Shown: one piece after another, positions 16,203-24,673 of the stretch
Layout of the letters: every line of letters begins with the position of its first letter
Numbering within the stretch: position 1 is the first letter of the stretch
DNA from: Pseudovibrio zosterae
Lineage (GTDB): Bacteria; Pseudomonadota; Alphaproteobacteria; Rhizobiales; Stappiaceae
Length of the DNA stretch: 64,000 nucleotides
Direction of reading: 5' to 3'
NCBI RefSeq assembly: GCF_033843645.1
Contig: NZ_JAWXVZ010000002.1
Span: forward strand, 62,001 to 126,000
Notes under the pieces: generated by a model
Told to the model about the DNA's origin: nothing
Databases searched by the model: none
Seen by the model: the letters and a program-made list of their open reading frames with translations, nothing else
Program-made: the position numbers and the translations under genes

Positions 16203-16649
16203 ATGGCACGATACAACAAGATTTTTGCAGGTCCGTACACGATGGCTCTGCCGCAGGTACGCGAGCTTCCCGCTGCTGACGGTAACATCACGCCGGGCAA
16301 CGTCATCGTGGAATCCGCAGGCGAATTCACCAACGCTGGGGCCGCGACTGAGGGCAAGGTTTACGTTGCACAGGACAACTACCTTGCCATGAAGGGCGCA
16401 GACGACGCTTACCCAGCCGGTGACGTTGTTATCGGCATGGAGGCGCAGGATAGCTTTATCTACCGCGTGCGCTTGGCGGATGGTGAAAACGTCGCCGTAG
16501 GAACGGCCCTGACCACTGCCGCAAACGGCGAAGTCGCTGTAGCGACAGCCGGGGATATGGTCGTGTTCTTTGCTGACGAGTCTTTCAACAACACAAGCGG
16601 CTCTGCTGAGCTGATCAACGCGCGCCCTGCCAAGGGCTACAAGGCGTAA
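16203..16649 (+). CDS. Putative capsid decoration/stabilisation protein
   Basis: A 148-residue, beta-rich protein between the protease/scaffold and the major capsid gene, the usual place for a head decoration protein. Segments such as GNVIVESAGEFTNAG and VGTALTTAANGEVAVATAGD resemble the decoration/DUF2190-type fold. No catalytic motif is seen. The assignment rests on position and composition. Confidence 0.65.
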   Translation: MARYNKIFAGPYTMALPQVRELPAADGNITPGNVIVESAGEFTNAGAATEGKVYVAQDNYLAMKGADDAYPAGDVVIGMEAQDSFIYRVRLADGENVAVGTALTTAANGEVAVATAGDMVVFFADESFNNTSGSAELINARPAKGYKA

Positions 16650-16658
16650 GGGGTATTT

Positions 16659-17699
16659 ATGCGCTATTTTGACGAGAAACTTATTGCCAACTCCAAGCCG
16701 CATAAGAAGTGGTGGGATGAGGTATGCATGAACCGCGCGTGGTTCCACAAGTCCGAGGAAGATATGGCTGCGGTGACCAATGCCGCAGCTGTCCTGCCGC
16801 GCGATGCATGGCTTGAGATGGATGGCATCACACGCCGCGTAATGCGCAGTGATGAAGGTCAAGTGTACATGGCTGACCTCATGGCACTGGCTAAGCCGGT
16901 TAACATCGGCAAGCTGGTGCACATGACCCGCGTCTCGGGCGATGCTGGCTCTGTCACCCGATCCATGTCCGGCCAAGTGCCGTCCACCATGGATAAGGTT
17001 GATTACGACTATCGCGGTACGCCCGTGCCTATCTTTGCGACCTCATATGGCCGCGAGTGGCGCGAATGGAACACGCTCCAGTCCGAGAACTTCGACGCAC
17101 TGTCAGACGATCAGGAATCGCACACTGCCAAGATCCGCCGCGATATGGCGCTCTATGCACTGGATGGTGATCCCGACATTAAGTTCCAAGGTTACGCCGC
17201 GCACGGCCTGCGTACGCACCCTCTGTCCAAGTCAATCAACATTGGCGCTGCTGGCGCAAACATTGACTTGGCCGATCCTGCAACAACGTCTGATGACATT
17301 GACGCATTCGTCACGCAGACGCTCGGCGCCATGCTCGATGATAACTTCATTACGGGCGCTGTGAATCTCTACATCTCGCCAGAGATCGGTCGCAATTGGG
17401 ATCGCTCCTATTCAGGCTCTGCTGGCTTCAAGGGCGGCACTCTCATGCAGTACCTGAAGACCAACCGCCGGATTAACGATATCAAGGTCACATACGAGCT
17501 GAAAGGAAACGAATTCTTTGGGTTCGTTCCGTCCGGCGAGTACATCCGTCCGCTGGTTGGCATGGCCGTGAACACCACAGCCAAAACCCGCATGAACCCG
17601 ACCGACAATTATCAGTTCTTGATCATGGGCGCGGTGGGTATCGAGGTGCGAGCAGACTACAACGGGCGCACTGGCGTCTTCTACTCGGTCAACACCTAA
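16659..17699 (+). CDS. Major capsid protein (HK97-fold)
   Basis: A 346-residue protein in the capsid slot, between decoration protein and head-tail connectors. Typical shell features include the RDAWLEMDGITRRVMR segment near 48-62, a loop GQVPSTMDKVDYDYRGTPVP, and a C-terminal NPTDNYQFLIMGAVGIEVRADYNGR. It resembles HK97-fold capsids found with DUF2213 proteases and DUF1073 portals. A terminator follows within ten bases, so capsid RNA may exceed that of downstream genes. Confidence 0.85.
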   Translation: MRYFDEKLIANSKPHKKWWDEVCMNRAWFHKSEEDMAAVTNAAAVLPRDAWLEMDGITRRVMRSDEGQVYMADLMALAKPVNIGKLVHMTRVSGDAGSVTRSMSGQVPSTMDKVDYDYRGTPVPIFATSYGREWREWNTLQSENFDALSDDQESHTAKIRRDMALYALDGDPDIKFQGYAAHGLRTHPLSKSINIGAAGANIDLADPATTSDDIDAFVTQTLGAMLDDNFITGAVNLYISPEIGRNWDRSYSGSAGFKGGTLMQYLKTNRRINDIKVTYELKGNEFFGFVPSGEYIRPLVGMAVNTTAKTRMNPTDNYQFLIMGAVGIEVRADYNGRTGVFYSVNT

Positions 17700-17706
17700 C
17701 ACAGAG

Positions 17707-17737
17707 GCCCCGGCATTTGTCGGGGCTTCCTCTTTTT
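17707..17737 (+). terminator. Intrinsic terminator just after the capsid gene
   Basis: GCCCCG (17707-17712) pairs with CGGGGC (17721-17726), followed by the T-rich TTCCTCTTTTT. It lies inside the morphogenesis operon, so it would act as an attenuator that lowers connector and tail expression relative to capsid. Confidence 0.75.
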
Positions 17738-17750
17738 ATGGAGGTAAAAC

Positions 17751-18074
17751 ATGCGCGTGAAAGTCATCGCAAACGGAATTTACGATCATAATGGACGGGT
17801 CGCCATTGGCGCCGTGCTCGATGTGCAGAGCATTCCCAAGGGGTGGGCCGGAAAGGTCATTGTGCTGGATGGTGGCGAGGCTGAAGAAAAGACCTTTGCC
17901 ACCGGCCAGACGCCAACGGGATATCAGGTCAAGGACAAGGGGCGCGGTTGGTTCGTCATCACCAAAGACGGTGAGGAAGTCACAAAGTCGATGCGTGATG
18001 ATGATGTGGAAGGCTTTGACGAGCTTACCGACGAAGACAAAGAAGCCTTTGTTGATCTGAACAAGAAGGACTGA
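17751..18074 (+). CDS. Small head-associated phage protein
   Basis: A 107-residue protein behind a GGAGG ribosome site. The N-terminal part is beta-rich (MRVKVIANGIYDHNGRVAIG), and the C-terminal 40 residues are strongly acidic. Position between capsid and connector suggests a head or neck component. No family is recognised. Confidence 0.55.
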   Translation: MRVKVIANGIYDHNGRVAIGAVLDVQSIPKGWAGKVIVLDGGEAEEKTFATGQTPTGYQVKDKGRGWFVITKDGEEVTKSMRDDDVEGFDELTDEDKEAFVDLNKKD

Positions 18075-18076
18075 CC

Positions 18077-18490
18077 ATGTACGGGACGCTCTCAGACTGG
18101 CGAGCATACGCCTTGGCGCGTGGTGACAGTGCGCCAACAGATGCGACGGACGCAGACGCTACGGCGGCACTCGTGAGGGCGTCCGACTACATCAGGTACC
18201 AATACGTCGCTTACTTGCTCCCCGGATATGACGGGACTAGCGAGCAAGTCCAAGAGGCGACATACATCGCGGCGGGCTATGAGCTGGCAACACCGGGCTT
18301 CTTCTCAAAAACATACACAGAGGCCGATAAGAAGGTGCTCACAGAGGTTAAAGGCCTCAAGTGGACCGTCATCGGGAATACCAAATCTGTCCGCTCCTAC
18401 GCGCCTGTGTCTTCTCTGATCGAGGCTATTTTCGACCCGATCACAAGCGACAACAGCGCACCATATTTCATGATGAAGGCTATCGGATGA
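18077..18490 (+). CDS. Head-tail adaptor, DnaT-like/gp6-type
   Basis: A 137-residue helical protein starting MYGTLSDWRAYALARG, with repeated short helices (ALVRASDYIRYQY; QVQEATYIAAGYELA). This matches the DnaT-like putative ssDNA-binding family, now regarded as head-tail adaptors of the gp6/Ad1 type. It overlaps the next gene by four bases. Confidence 0.7.
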   Translation: MYGTLSDWRAYALARGDSAPTDATDADATAALVRASDYIRYQYVAYLLPGYDGTSEQVQEATYIAAGYELATPGFFSKTYTEADKKVLTEVKGLKWTVIGNTKSVRSYAPVSSLIEAIFDPITSDNSAPYFMMKAIG

Positions 18491-18837
18491 GCAAGTACAG
18501 CCAAGAGGCCAAAGACGCCTATGATGGCATAGAAGAAGCTGGAACGTCCTGCACGATTACCCGCGTGACGGGCGGCGGCGGTCCTCTTGGGGGCGGCACG
18601 TCTACGATTCAGGCGGATACGCACCTCGTTGAGACCTCATTTGAATCTCAAGAGGTGGACGGAACAAGCGTCCTGAGGGATGACCTGAAGCTGATTATCC
18701 CCGCCCACAGCCTGACGTTACAGCCGACAGCAGGCGACACGGTGACTTATGCCGGGCGAACGGTCCAGGTAATCAACACAATGCCAGTAGCACCGGATGG
18801 CACGCCGATCATCTACGAGGTGCAAGCGAGGCGGTAA
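18487..18837 (+). CDS. Probable head-tail stopper protein
   Basis: A 116-residue protein starting at the ATG that overlaps the upstream stop (ATGA). The N-terminus is polar, then a Gly-rich loop (TGGGGPLGGGTS) and a beta-rich barrel-like body (LKLIIPAHSLTLQPTAGDTV) follow. This is the usual look of a stopper such as SPP1 gp16 or lambda FII-like. Named by position and composition. Confidence 0.6.
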   Translation: MSKYSQEAKDAYDGIEEAGTSCTITRVTGGGGPLGGGTSTIQADTHLVETSFESQEVDGTSVLRDDLKLIIPAHSLTLQPTAGDTVTYAGRTVQVINTMPVAPDGTPIIYEVQARR

Positions 18838-18839
18838 TC

Positions 18840-19892
18840 ATGGCACGCAATCAGGACCCTTTTAGCCGGTATGAAGAGGAATACATCCGGCGTCTTGAAA
18901 AGGTGTTCGGAGACGCGGTGCAGAACATCAAAGACCGCGTGACTCTGAAGGCATTGGTGAGGGCTCTGCGGGCCGGTGACGTAGAAGCGGCTCTGCGGGT
19001 TTTAGACATCACTGAAGATGATTTCCAGCAGCTAGACATCACGCTAGAGGAACTCTATCGCAAGGCTGGCGAGGCCTTCGGCGAGGATGTGCCACCTATC
19101 CGCGACCCTCTGACCGGCGCCGTGATCCAGTTCTCCTTTACGGCTCGCAACCCGCGAGCTGAAAGGTGGCTACTAGAACAGTCGTCTAAACTTGTTCGTG
19201 AAGTCACAGAGAGCGTACGGGAAACGGCCCGTCAGGAATTGCAGGCTGGACTAGCGCAAGGCAACAACCCGCGCTCCACGGCGCTGGAATTGGTCGGCAG
19301 GGTGGACCGTGCAAAGGGGAAAAGGGAAGGCGGCTCAATCGGCCTGACCTCCACACAGGCGCAACATGTCGCTAACCTTCGGGCACAGCTTACCAGCGGC
19401 GACCCGGCGAAAATGCGGCAAGCCCTCGATAGGGGGCTGCTAGACAAGCGCTATCTGAAGACAATTCAAAAGGCAATCAGGGACGGCGTTCCAGTCCCGG
19501 CGGACAAAGTGCAGCGGATCGTTGAGCTTTATCAAGGGCGCTACATCAAGTATCGCGGCGAGGTCATCGCTCGCACAGAGACACTACGGGCGCTCGGGGC
19601 ATCGCAGCGGGAAGCGTGGCAACAGTCGATCGACAAGGGCCATGCAGCGGAACAAGACATCAAGCGCTACTGGGTAACGGCGGGCGATGAGCGGGTACGC
19701 GGATCACACCGCGCTATTCCAAAGATGAACAAGGGCGGCGTTGGCTGGAATGAGCCATTCAAGACGCCTACCGGACCAAGCCTGAACGCGCCCCATGATC
19801 ATGACGTGATGTGCCGCTGCCGGACGCGGATCAAGGTTGACTACATCGCGGCAAGTCTAAGACGCCGGGCAGAAAGGGAAGGCCGTGGCTAA
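18840..19892 (+). CDS. Mu gpF-like minor head protein
   Basis: A 350-residue protein. The C-terminal half has the Phage Mu F-like signature: a long helix with RTETLRALGASQREAWQQ, then WVTAGDERVRGSHRA and a Cys/His-containing end (HDHDVMCRCRTR) that may bind metal. The N-terminal 200 residues are helical. In other phages this family is a minor capsid protein acting at the portal. The stop overlaps the next gene's GTG start. Confidence 0.8.
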   Translation: MARNQDPFSRYEEEYIRRLEKVFGDAVQNIKDRVTLKALVRALRAGDVEAALRVLDITEDDFQQLDITLEELYRKAGEAFGEDVPPIRDPLTGAVIQFSFTARNPRAERWLLEQSSKLVREVTESVRETARQELQAGLAQGNNPRSTALELVGRVDRAKGKREGGSIGLTSTQAQHVANLRAQLTSGDPAKMRQALDRGLLDKRYLKTIQKAIRDGVPVPADKVQRIVELYQGRYIKYRGEVIARTETLRALGASQREAWQQSIDKGHAAEQDIKRYWVTAGDERVRGSHRAIPKMNKGGVGWNEPFKTPTGPSLNAPHDHDVMCRCRTRIKVDYIAASLRRRAEREGRG

Positions 19893-20298
19893 ATCTCCAT
19901 TTGCATCGGTTGTGAGGGATTTCGCGCAGAAGGCTCCTGAAGCTATCGAGGCGACGTTTAAGAACTCTTTGCAAGAGCTAGACGAGCGCGTAAAGAAGCG
20001 CACCCCGATTGATACAGGTTTCCTTCGCAACAGCTGGATGGCGTCAACAACGTCTATGCCAGCGCTTACGCGGGACAAAGAGATCGGCGGCGGCGTTCCA
20101 TCTGACAACGGCGGCACAATCGCAGCGGCAACGTTCGGTGAGCCGTTCTACTTTGCGTACACGGCAAGATATGCGCCCTATCTCGAATACGGCTCACGCG
20201 GCCGGCAAGGCGTCGGCATGGTGCGAATGTCAGTCCAAGACTGGCCCCAGATCGTGGCGGCTGAGGCGAAAAACGCAAAGTCAAGGTTCGGCATCTAG
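19885..20298 (+). CDS. HK97 gp10-like tail completion protein
   Basis: A 137-residue protein from a GTG inside the preceding gene. It contains KKRTPIDTGFLRNSW and, near residue 95, AYTARYAPYLEYGSRGRQG, both typical of the HK97 gp10 family that caps the tail or connects it to the head. The usual neighbour, a tail terminator, follows after a 183-base gap that includes a terminator and a small opposite-strand frame. Confidence 0.8.
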   Translation: MAKSPFASVVRDFAQKAPEAIEATFKNSLQELDERVKKRTPIDTGFLRNSWMASTTSMPALTRDKEIGGGVPSDNGGTIAAATFGEPFYFAYTARYAPYLEYGSRGRQGVGMVRMSVQDWPQIVAAEAKNAKSRFGI

Positions 20299-20469
20299 CT
20301 CACACGACACAAGCGCAAGCTGAAGCAGCGACATAGACCGTTTCGCGGTCTTGATAGTCGTGTCACCAGCTTTTGTTTCACCTGAAACATTCTCGAATAA
20401 CCGGGCGGCTGCAACCAGCCGGTCGTGCACCTCGCTGTCAGTCAGCGGGGCTTTTTTGCGTGCTTTCAA
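20281..20469 (-). CDS. Possible small opposite-strand gene in the late operon
   Basis: A 62-residue reading frame starting at TTG, with GGAG seven bases upstream. The predicted product has a basic N-terminus and a helical body (VHDRLVAAARLFENV; SMSLLQLALVSCEL) that looks protein-like. A candidate leftward promoter (TTGCAG, 17 bases, TGTAAA; 20526-20498) lies within the next gene. It fills an unusual gap in an otherwise tight operon and overlaps the gp10-like stop. It may be a real antisense gene or a coincidence. Confidence 0.4.
   Translation of the reverse strand: MKARKKAPLTDSEVHDRLVAAARLFENVSGETKAGDTTIKTAKRSMSLLQLALVSCELDAEP
20430..20457 (+). terminator. Intrinsic terminator inside the late operon
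   Basis: CCTCGCTG (20430-20437), loop TCAGT, and CAGCGGGG (20443-20450) form an eight-pair stem with one wobble, then C and six Ts. It separates the head-completion genes from the tail genes and overlaps the small leftward frame. Confidence 0.75.
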
Positions 20470-20481
20470 CGGCGGTCTCCA

Positions 20482-20901
20482 ATGTCAGAAAACAGCATTT
20501 ACATGGCTTTGGGTGAGCACCTGCAAACGCTCACACTGCCTCCAATTATAGAGGGCATTTTGTGGGCTGGCTACCCCGTCGATCCGCAGCCTGACAATTA
20601 CCTTTACGCGCAGTTGCTTCCGAATGCACCCGTCACGCAGAGCGTAGGCGGCACAGGCGGGCAGCTAAGAGGGCTATGGCAGGTCGATGTTGTCTTGCTC
20701 CGGGCGCCGGACAAAGGCCCCTACGAGGCCCGCGAAGTCGCTGAGGCAATCAGGCAACACTACGCGGGGCAGAAGCTATACCGCGACGGTCGGCAGATCA
20801 TCATTCCAAGCATTCCCACAATAGCGCCTCCATTGATCGAGGGCGCTTACATCACCGTCCCCGTGACAATCGAATATCAATCACCGCACTACGAGGCTTA
20901 A
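20482..20901 (+). CDS. Tail terminator-like protein (DUF4128-like)
   Basis: A 139-residue protein from the ATG at 20482. The pattern MALGEHLQTL, ILWAGYPVDPQPDNYLYAQLLP and GQLRGLWQVDVVLL matches DUF4128 and related tail terminator proteins (lambda gpU-like). These cap the tail tube and set the join to the head. The next gene encodes the tail tube, as expected. Confidence 0.72.
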   Translation: MSENSIYMALGEHLQTLTLPPIIEGILWAGYPVDPQPDNYLYAQLLPNAPVTQSVGGTGGQLRGLWQVDVVLLRAPDKGPYEAREVAEAIRQHYAGQKLYRDGRQIIIPSIPTIAPPLIEGAYITVPVTIEYQSPHYEA

Positions 20902-20903
20902 GC

Positions 20904-21659
20904 ATGTCTTTTACGTATGCAAATGCACGGCTATTCGTCACTAAGAAGAACCTGCCACGCACAAAAGGATACACCCAAGCAGACTTCGAATCCATGGAGT
21001 GGCAAGAAGTGGACGGCATGGTGTCCGTTCCTGATCATGGCACTTCCTTGTCTTACGAAAATCAGCCGATCATCAACCGCAAAGTTTCGTCCAAGTACGA
21101 AGGCGAGGCGGATGCTGGCAGCGGCACACTCACAGTCGCTCACTACGAGTCTGATCCGGGACAGATCATGCTGCGCAGTCATGCCAAGTCTGGCTTGATG
21201 TACGGCGTCGCTATCGAGTTCAACAACAAGCGATCAGCGACCACCACGGGCACCGTTCGCTATAACACCGGCATGATTGGCGGACCTACCACGCCGGGCG
21301 GTGAGCGGTCTGCCTTCGTGAATGACATTTACAACATGGAGTTCACCGATCAAGAGCAGATCGAAGTGACGCCAGTCGATGGCATCGCACCGACTAATTC
21401 CGAGGCTCCGACTATCATCGGCGCTGCAAATGTCGGTTCTGAATTGAGTATCAATCTCGGCAAGTGGTCCAGCGTGACACCAGCAGTCACCTACTCGTAT
21501 CAGTGGCAGGCGGACGGGGCGGATATCGCGGACGCTACAAGCGAGACCTACACGATTGACGCAGCAGACACCGGCGCAGTGATCACATGCGAGGTAACCG
21601 CGACGAACGCCTTTGGCGATCTGACCGAAGTCACCGCAGCAACACCAGCCGTAAGCTAA
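20904..21659 (+). CDS. Major tail tube protein with C-terminal Ig-like domain
   Basis: A 251-residue protein. Residues 1-155 form a tail tube-like domain (WQEVDGMVSVPDHGTSLSYENQ). Residues about 165-251 form an Ig-like domain with the typical TYSYQWQADGADIADAT and AVITCEVTATNAFGD. Surface Ig domains on tail tubes are known from lambda gpV and others and may help cells or carbohydrates to be bound. It lies directly before the tail chaperone genes. Confidence 0.8.
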   Translation: MSFTYANARLFVTKKNLPRTKGYTQADFESMEWQEVDGMVSVPDHGTSLSYENQPIINRKVSSKYEGEADAGSGTLTVAHYESDPGQIMLRSHAKSGLMYGVAIEFNNKRSATTTGTVRYNTGMIGGPTTPGGERSAFVNDIYNMEFTDQEQIEVTPVDGIAPTNSEAPTIIGAANVGSELSINLGKWSSVTPAVTYSYQWQADGADIADATSETYTIDAADTGAVITCEVTATNAFGDLTEVTAATPAVS

Positions 21660-21669
21660 GGGATGGCTC

Positions 21670-22041
21670 ATGGATATTCTCTCTCTCATCCCTCGTGCCA
21701 TTGACAAAAAGATCAAGCATCCAAAAACCGGCGCTTATGTCGGTCTGACGCTTACCCTCCGGTCGCCAGAGGATGAAGTCATGCAAGATGCTCTATTCCA
21801 GTATCAACAGAGCTATGGCACATCCTCAGCAGAGCGCACGCACGCGGCGAAGGAGTTCATAGTGCACGCAGTCTCCGACTGGCGCTTTGAAGCTGGTGAC
21901 GATGGCGAGCAAGCGCACCTAAACGGAAACAAGGCTCCTAAGTGCAGCGCTGAAAACAAGCGCACTGTTGCCGCCTCGCCAATAGTCAGGTCGCAGGTCA
22001 TTCAGGAGTACCTTGACCAGTCAAATTTTTATCCCGCCTAG
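21670..22041 (+). CDS. Tail assembly chaperone, G-like
   Basis: A 123-residue protein that starts MDILSLIPRAIDKKIKHPKTG. Position between tail tube and tape measure is that of lambda G-type chaperones. Near its end lies a slippery A AAT TTT (22023-22029), which lets some ribosomes shift to the -1 frame and make a longer G-T-type fusion. The stop codon TAG is at 22039-22041. Confidence 0.75.
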   Translation: MDILSLIPRAIDKKIKHPKTGAYVGLTLTLRSPEDEVMQDALFQYQQSYGTSSAERTHAAKEFIVHAVSDWRFEAGDDGEQAHLNGNKAPKCSAENKRTVAASPIVRSQVIQEYLDQSNFYPA

Positions 22042-22430
22042 AGCGTCGTCTCTGTGAGTACGTCGCTCATATCGGCAAGTGGGATCTGAAAGACGGTGAT
22101 GGGTATTCAGACCGCGACCACTTCACAATTCGGCAGATGGAAGATCAAATCCCGTCAAAGCCGTATGTCGGGGATGGTCGCGGGATACTGCACCAGTTCT
22201 GGGAACTAAACGCCGCACGCAGCTTTGGCCAAGAGGGCCTTCACCCAATCAGCTACTCTGAGATCACGGCGTATTCGCAGGCCGTGGGCATTCGCATACC
22301 TCCGAAACGGGTTTCTATCCTCAGCGCTATGGATAGGGCCTATCGGGGCGCAATCGCAGAGCAAAAAGCAGAGCAGCGAAGGCGTGAAGAAGCGCAAAAA
22401 GAAGCGGAGCGGCGGGCGCGTGGCCGATAG
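22029..22430 (+). CDS. Tail assembly chaperone, T-like extension made by -1 frameshift
   Basis: The -1 frame is open from 22017 to 22430. Read from the slippery site it gives LSRLERRLCEYVAH then KWDLKDGDGYSDRDH, followed by MEDQIPSKPYVGDGRG and an Arg/Glu-rich tail. The predicted G-T fusion is 253 residues. An internal ATG at 22137 exists, but there is no good ribosome site, and the 120 bases before it code without a break. So production by frameshifting is favoured over independent start. Confidence 0.75.
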   Translation, partial: LSRLERRLCEYVAHIGKWDLKDGDGYSDRDHFTIRQMEDQIPSKPYVGDGRGILHQFWELNAARSFGQEGLHPISYSEITAYSQAVGIRIPPKRVSILSAMDRAYRGAIAEQKAEQRRREEAQKEAERRARGR

Positions 22431-22440
22431 GTGGGCATAA

Positions 22441-24669
22441 ATGACAGACATTGCTAAACTTGGCATTGAGGTTGATAGCAAGGGCGTAGCGAAGGCCGTA
22501 TCAGACCTCAACAAGCTTGAGAAATCAGCCGACAGAACAGAAAAAGCGGCGGAGCAGGCCGAAAAGAGTCTAGCGGGCATGTCTGCAACCGCCACCAGAC
22601 TTTCAAAACCTCTATCTGCCGCAGCGAAGGCGACGGGAGTCTATGTTGACGCGCAAGGTCGTCTCCGAGAGGCGACGGGGCGCTTTGTCTCCAATGCCCG
22701 TAAGACGGAATTGGCGGCGAGCGGCCTGATAGGTGAGTTTCAAGAGCTAGCAGACGCGGCAAAGCAAGCGGCTCGGGAGACGGGCAAGGCAATACAGCCC
22801 CCGCGATATGTCGATTATGGGGAGCAGTTCGGCCCCATGACCGAAGAAATGGCGCGTTTCCAGCAGCAAGCCAAGCTGACGACATACGAAACAAACATGC
22901 TCGGGGCGCAGTTCTCAGACTTGTTTGTGCAGCTTCAGGGCGGCGCCGCTCCGATGACTGCGTTTATCCAGCAGGGCTCCCAAGTTAGCTACATGTTCGG
23001 TGCAAAGGGCATCGGACTACGAGGCGCTGTCGGTGCGCTGGCAGAGGGATTTAAGGCGCTCCTGACTCCGATGAACCTCGCAGTCATCGGCATGGGTGTT
23101 GCGGCCACTGCTGCCATGAAGCTTTATGAAGCGCTATCTAATGACACAGACGCTGCGTCGGCGCTGGAGCGTCAAAAGCAGCTTATTGATGAACTGGCAG
23201 ACAGGTATGAGCGCGTTGCGAATGCGGTTCAGATGCTCGGCGAGCAGACCAACCTTGCGTTGCTTCCGCAGGACATTTACGCGGTAAAAAACGCCCTTAA
23301 TGACACTGAAGTTGCTATCGGTAACGCTCTTGCTGAATTGGAGCAGCTTGCCGACTTCAAGCCGGGCGCGTTGACAAATACACGCGAGATATTCGCAGGC
23401 CAGATCATCCCTGACATTCACCGGATGATTGAAGCCACGGCGATGGGTGAAATGTCCGTTGCTGAGCTTCGCAATCGCTTCCTTGAGATGGCAAATGACG
23501 CCCCTCATAAAGCGATCAAGGATCTGGCTCTGGAGCTTTACAATGCATCAGAGGGCGCTCAGGACCTTGACCTTTACTCTCAGCAGCTTCAAGGCGCGCT
23601 AGAAGCCCTAGGAAACACAGCGCAGGAGGCAGGGGCAAAGGTTGCCGATGCAATGGCAAATAGCCGCATTGGTGGAGCTTTTGGGGTCTTTGAAGAACAA
23701 GACGCCAAGAGCCAGCTAGGCAACAAAAGCAGAGCCCCGCGTCGATCAAGTGGCGGCGGTGGTGGCGTTAGCGAATTCCAAAGCGCCGTAGAAGCCGCAC
23801 AGCGCCAGATAGATGCGTTGAAGCTTGAAGCTGAAACCTACGGCATGGCGGAGCAGGCGGCTCAGGCTTACCGCTTCGAGAAAGAGTTGTTAAAGGCTGC
23901 AAGCGCCGATGGGGCCGTTACAGCCGCAGAGACAGAAGCTATTCGCGGTCTTGCTGATGCATATAGCGATGCTGCAAATCAGGCGGCTATGCTGAAGCAG
24001 CAACAGGATGCGGTTAATCAGTCTCAAGACCTTGCAAAAACGGCTCTAAGCGGCCTTAGGAACGCGTTGAAAGACGGTGAATTAAGCTGGCAGGAGCTAG
24101 GCAATGTCGCTCTATCTGTGCTCGACAAGATCATAAACAAGATTGAGGACCAGCTAATCGACGCGCTTTTCAACGCTCAGAACATGGGCGGCGGTGGCGG
24201 CGGCTGGCTTGGGTCCATATTGGGCGGTCTGTTTGGCGGCGGCACATTCTCATCGTTCGGCTTGGCTATGCCATATGCCAATGGCGGTGCTTTCTCTGGC
24301 GGGCGTGAGATTGCATTTGCATCCGGCGGCGTTGTTTCCGGCCCGACCAACTTCCCGATGGCTGGCGGCAATATGGGCCTGATGGGTGAGGCTGGTCCAG
24401 AGGCTATCATGCCCCTTAAGCGGGGCCCTGACGGGCGTCTAGGCGTAGAGATGACAGGCGGCGGCGGGCAACAGTCAGGCAGGGCTGAGGTTCATGTCTC
24501 CGTTAGCGTTGCGGATGATGGAAGCCTACAGGCGTATGTTAATAAAACGGCGGAAGATAAGGCTGTGTCTGTCTCTACAGAAGTCTCTACTCGCATGGTT
24601 GAAAGTTATGACTCTAAGCTAAGCGATAGAATTCAAGAAATCGGCAGCAGAGAAGCGCCTTTGGGGTAA
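22441..24669 (+). CDS. Tail tape measure protein (lambda gpH-like)
   Basis: A 742-residue protein that sets tail length. Residues about 155-185 hold the conserved FVQLQGGAAPMTAFIQQGSQ of the lambda-type tape measure domain; the following AVGALAEGFKALLTPMNLAV and IGMGVAATAAMKLY are hydrophobic. Long Ala/Gln-rich coiled regions lie at 20-60 and 455-520, and the end is Gly-rich (GGGWLGSILGGLFGG). If about 1.5 angstroms per residue applies, the tail is roughly 110 nm. That is inference. Confidence 0.88.
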   Translation: MTDIAKLGIEVDSKGVAKAVSDLNKLEKSADRTEKAAEQAEKSLAGMSATATRLSKPLSAAAKATGVYVDAQGRLREATGRFVSNARKTELAASGLIGEFQELADAAKQAARETGKAIQPPRYVDYGEQFGPMTEEMARFQQQAKLTTYETNMLGAQFSDLFVQLQGGAAPMTAFIQQGSQVSYMFGAKGIGLRGAVGALAEGFKALLTPMNLAVIGMGVAATAAMKLYEALSNDTDAASALERQKQLIDELADRYERVANAVQMLGEQTNLALLPQDIYAVKNALNDTEVAIGNALAELEQLADFKPGALTNTREIFAGQIIPDIHRMIEATAMGEMSVAELRNRFLEMANDAPHKAIKDLALELYNASEGAQDLDLYSQQLQGALEALGNTAQEAGAKVADAMANSRIGGAFGVFEEQDAKSQLGNKSRAPRRSSGGGGGVSEFQSAVEAAQRQIDALKLEAETYGMAEQAAQAYRFEKELLKAASADGAVTAAETEAIRGLADAYSDAANQAAMLKQQQDAVNQSQDLAKTALSGLRNALKDGELSWQELGNVALSVLDKIINKIEDQLIDALFNAQNMGGGGGGWLGSILGGLFGGGTFSSFGLAMPYANGGAFSGGREIAFASGGVVSGPTNFPMAGGNMGLMGEAGPEAIMPLKRGPDGRLGVEMTGGGGQQSGRAEVHVSVSVADDGSLQAYVNKTAEDKAVSVSTEVSTRMVESYDSKLSDRIQEIGSREAPLG

Positions 24670-24673
24670 TCAA

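Noticed and set aside
16197..16976. A 259-codon leftward frame opposite decoration and capsid genes
   Set aside because: It is antisense to two good structural genes whose spacing and order fit, and its product is Cys/His-rich in the manner of shadow frames.
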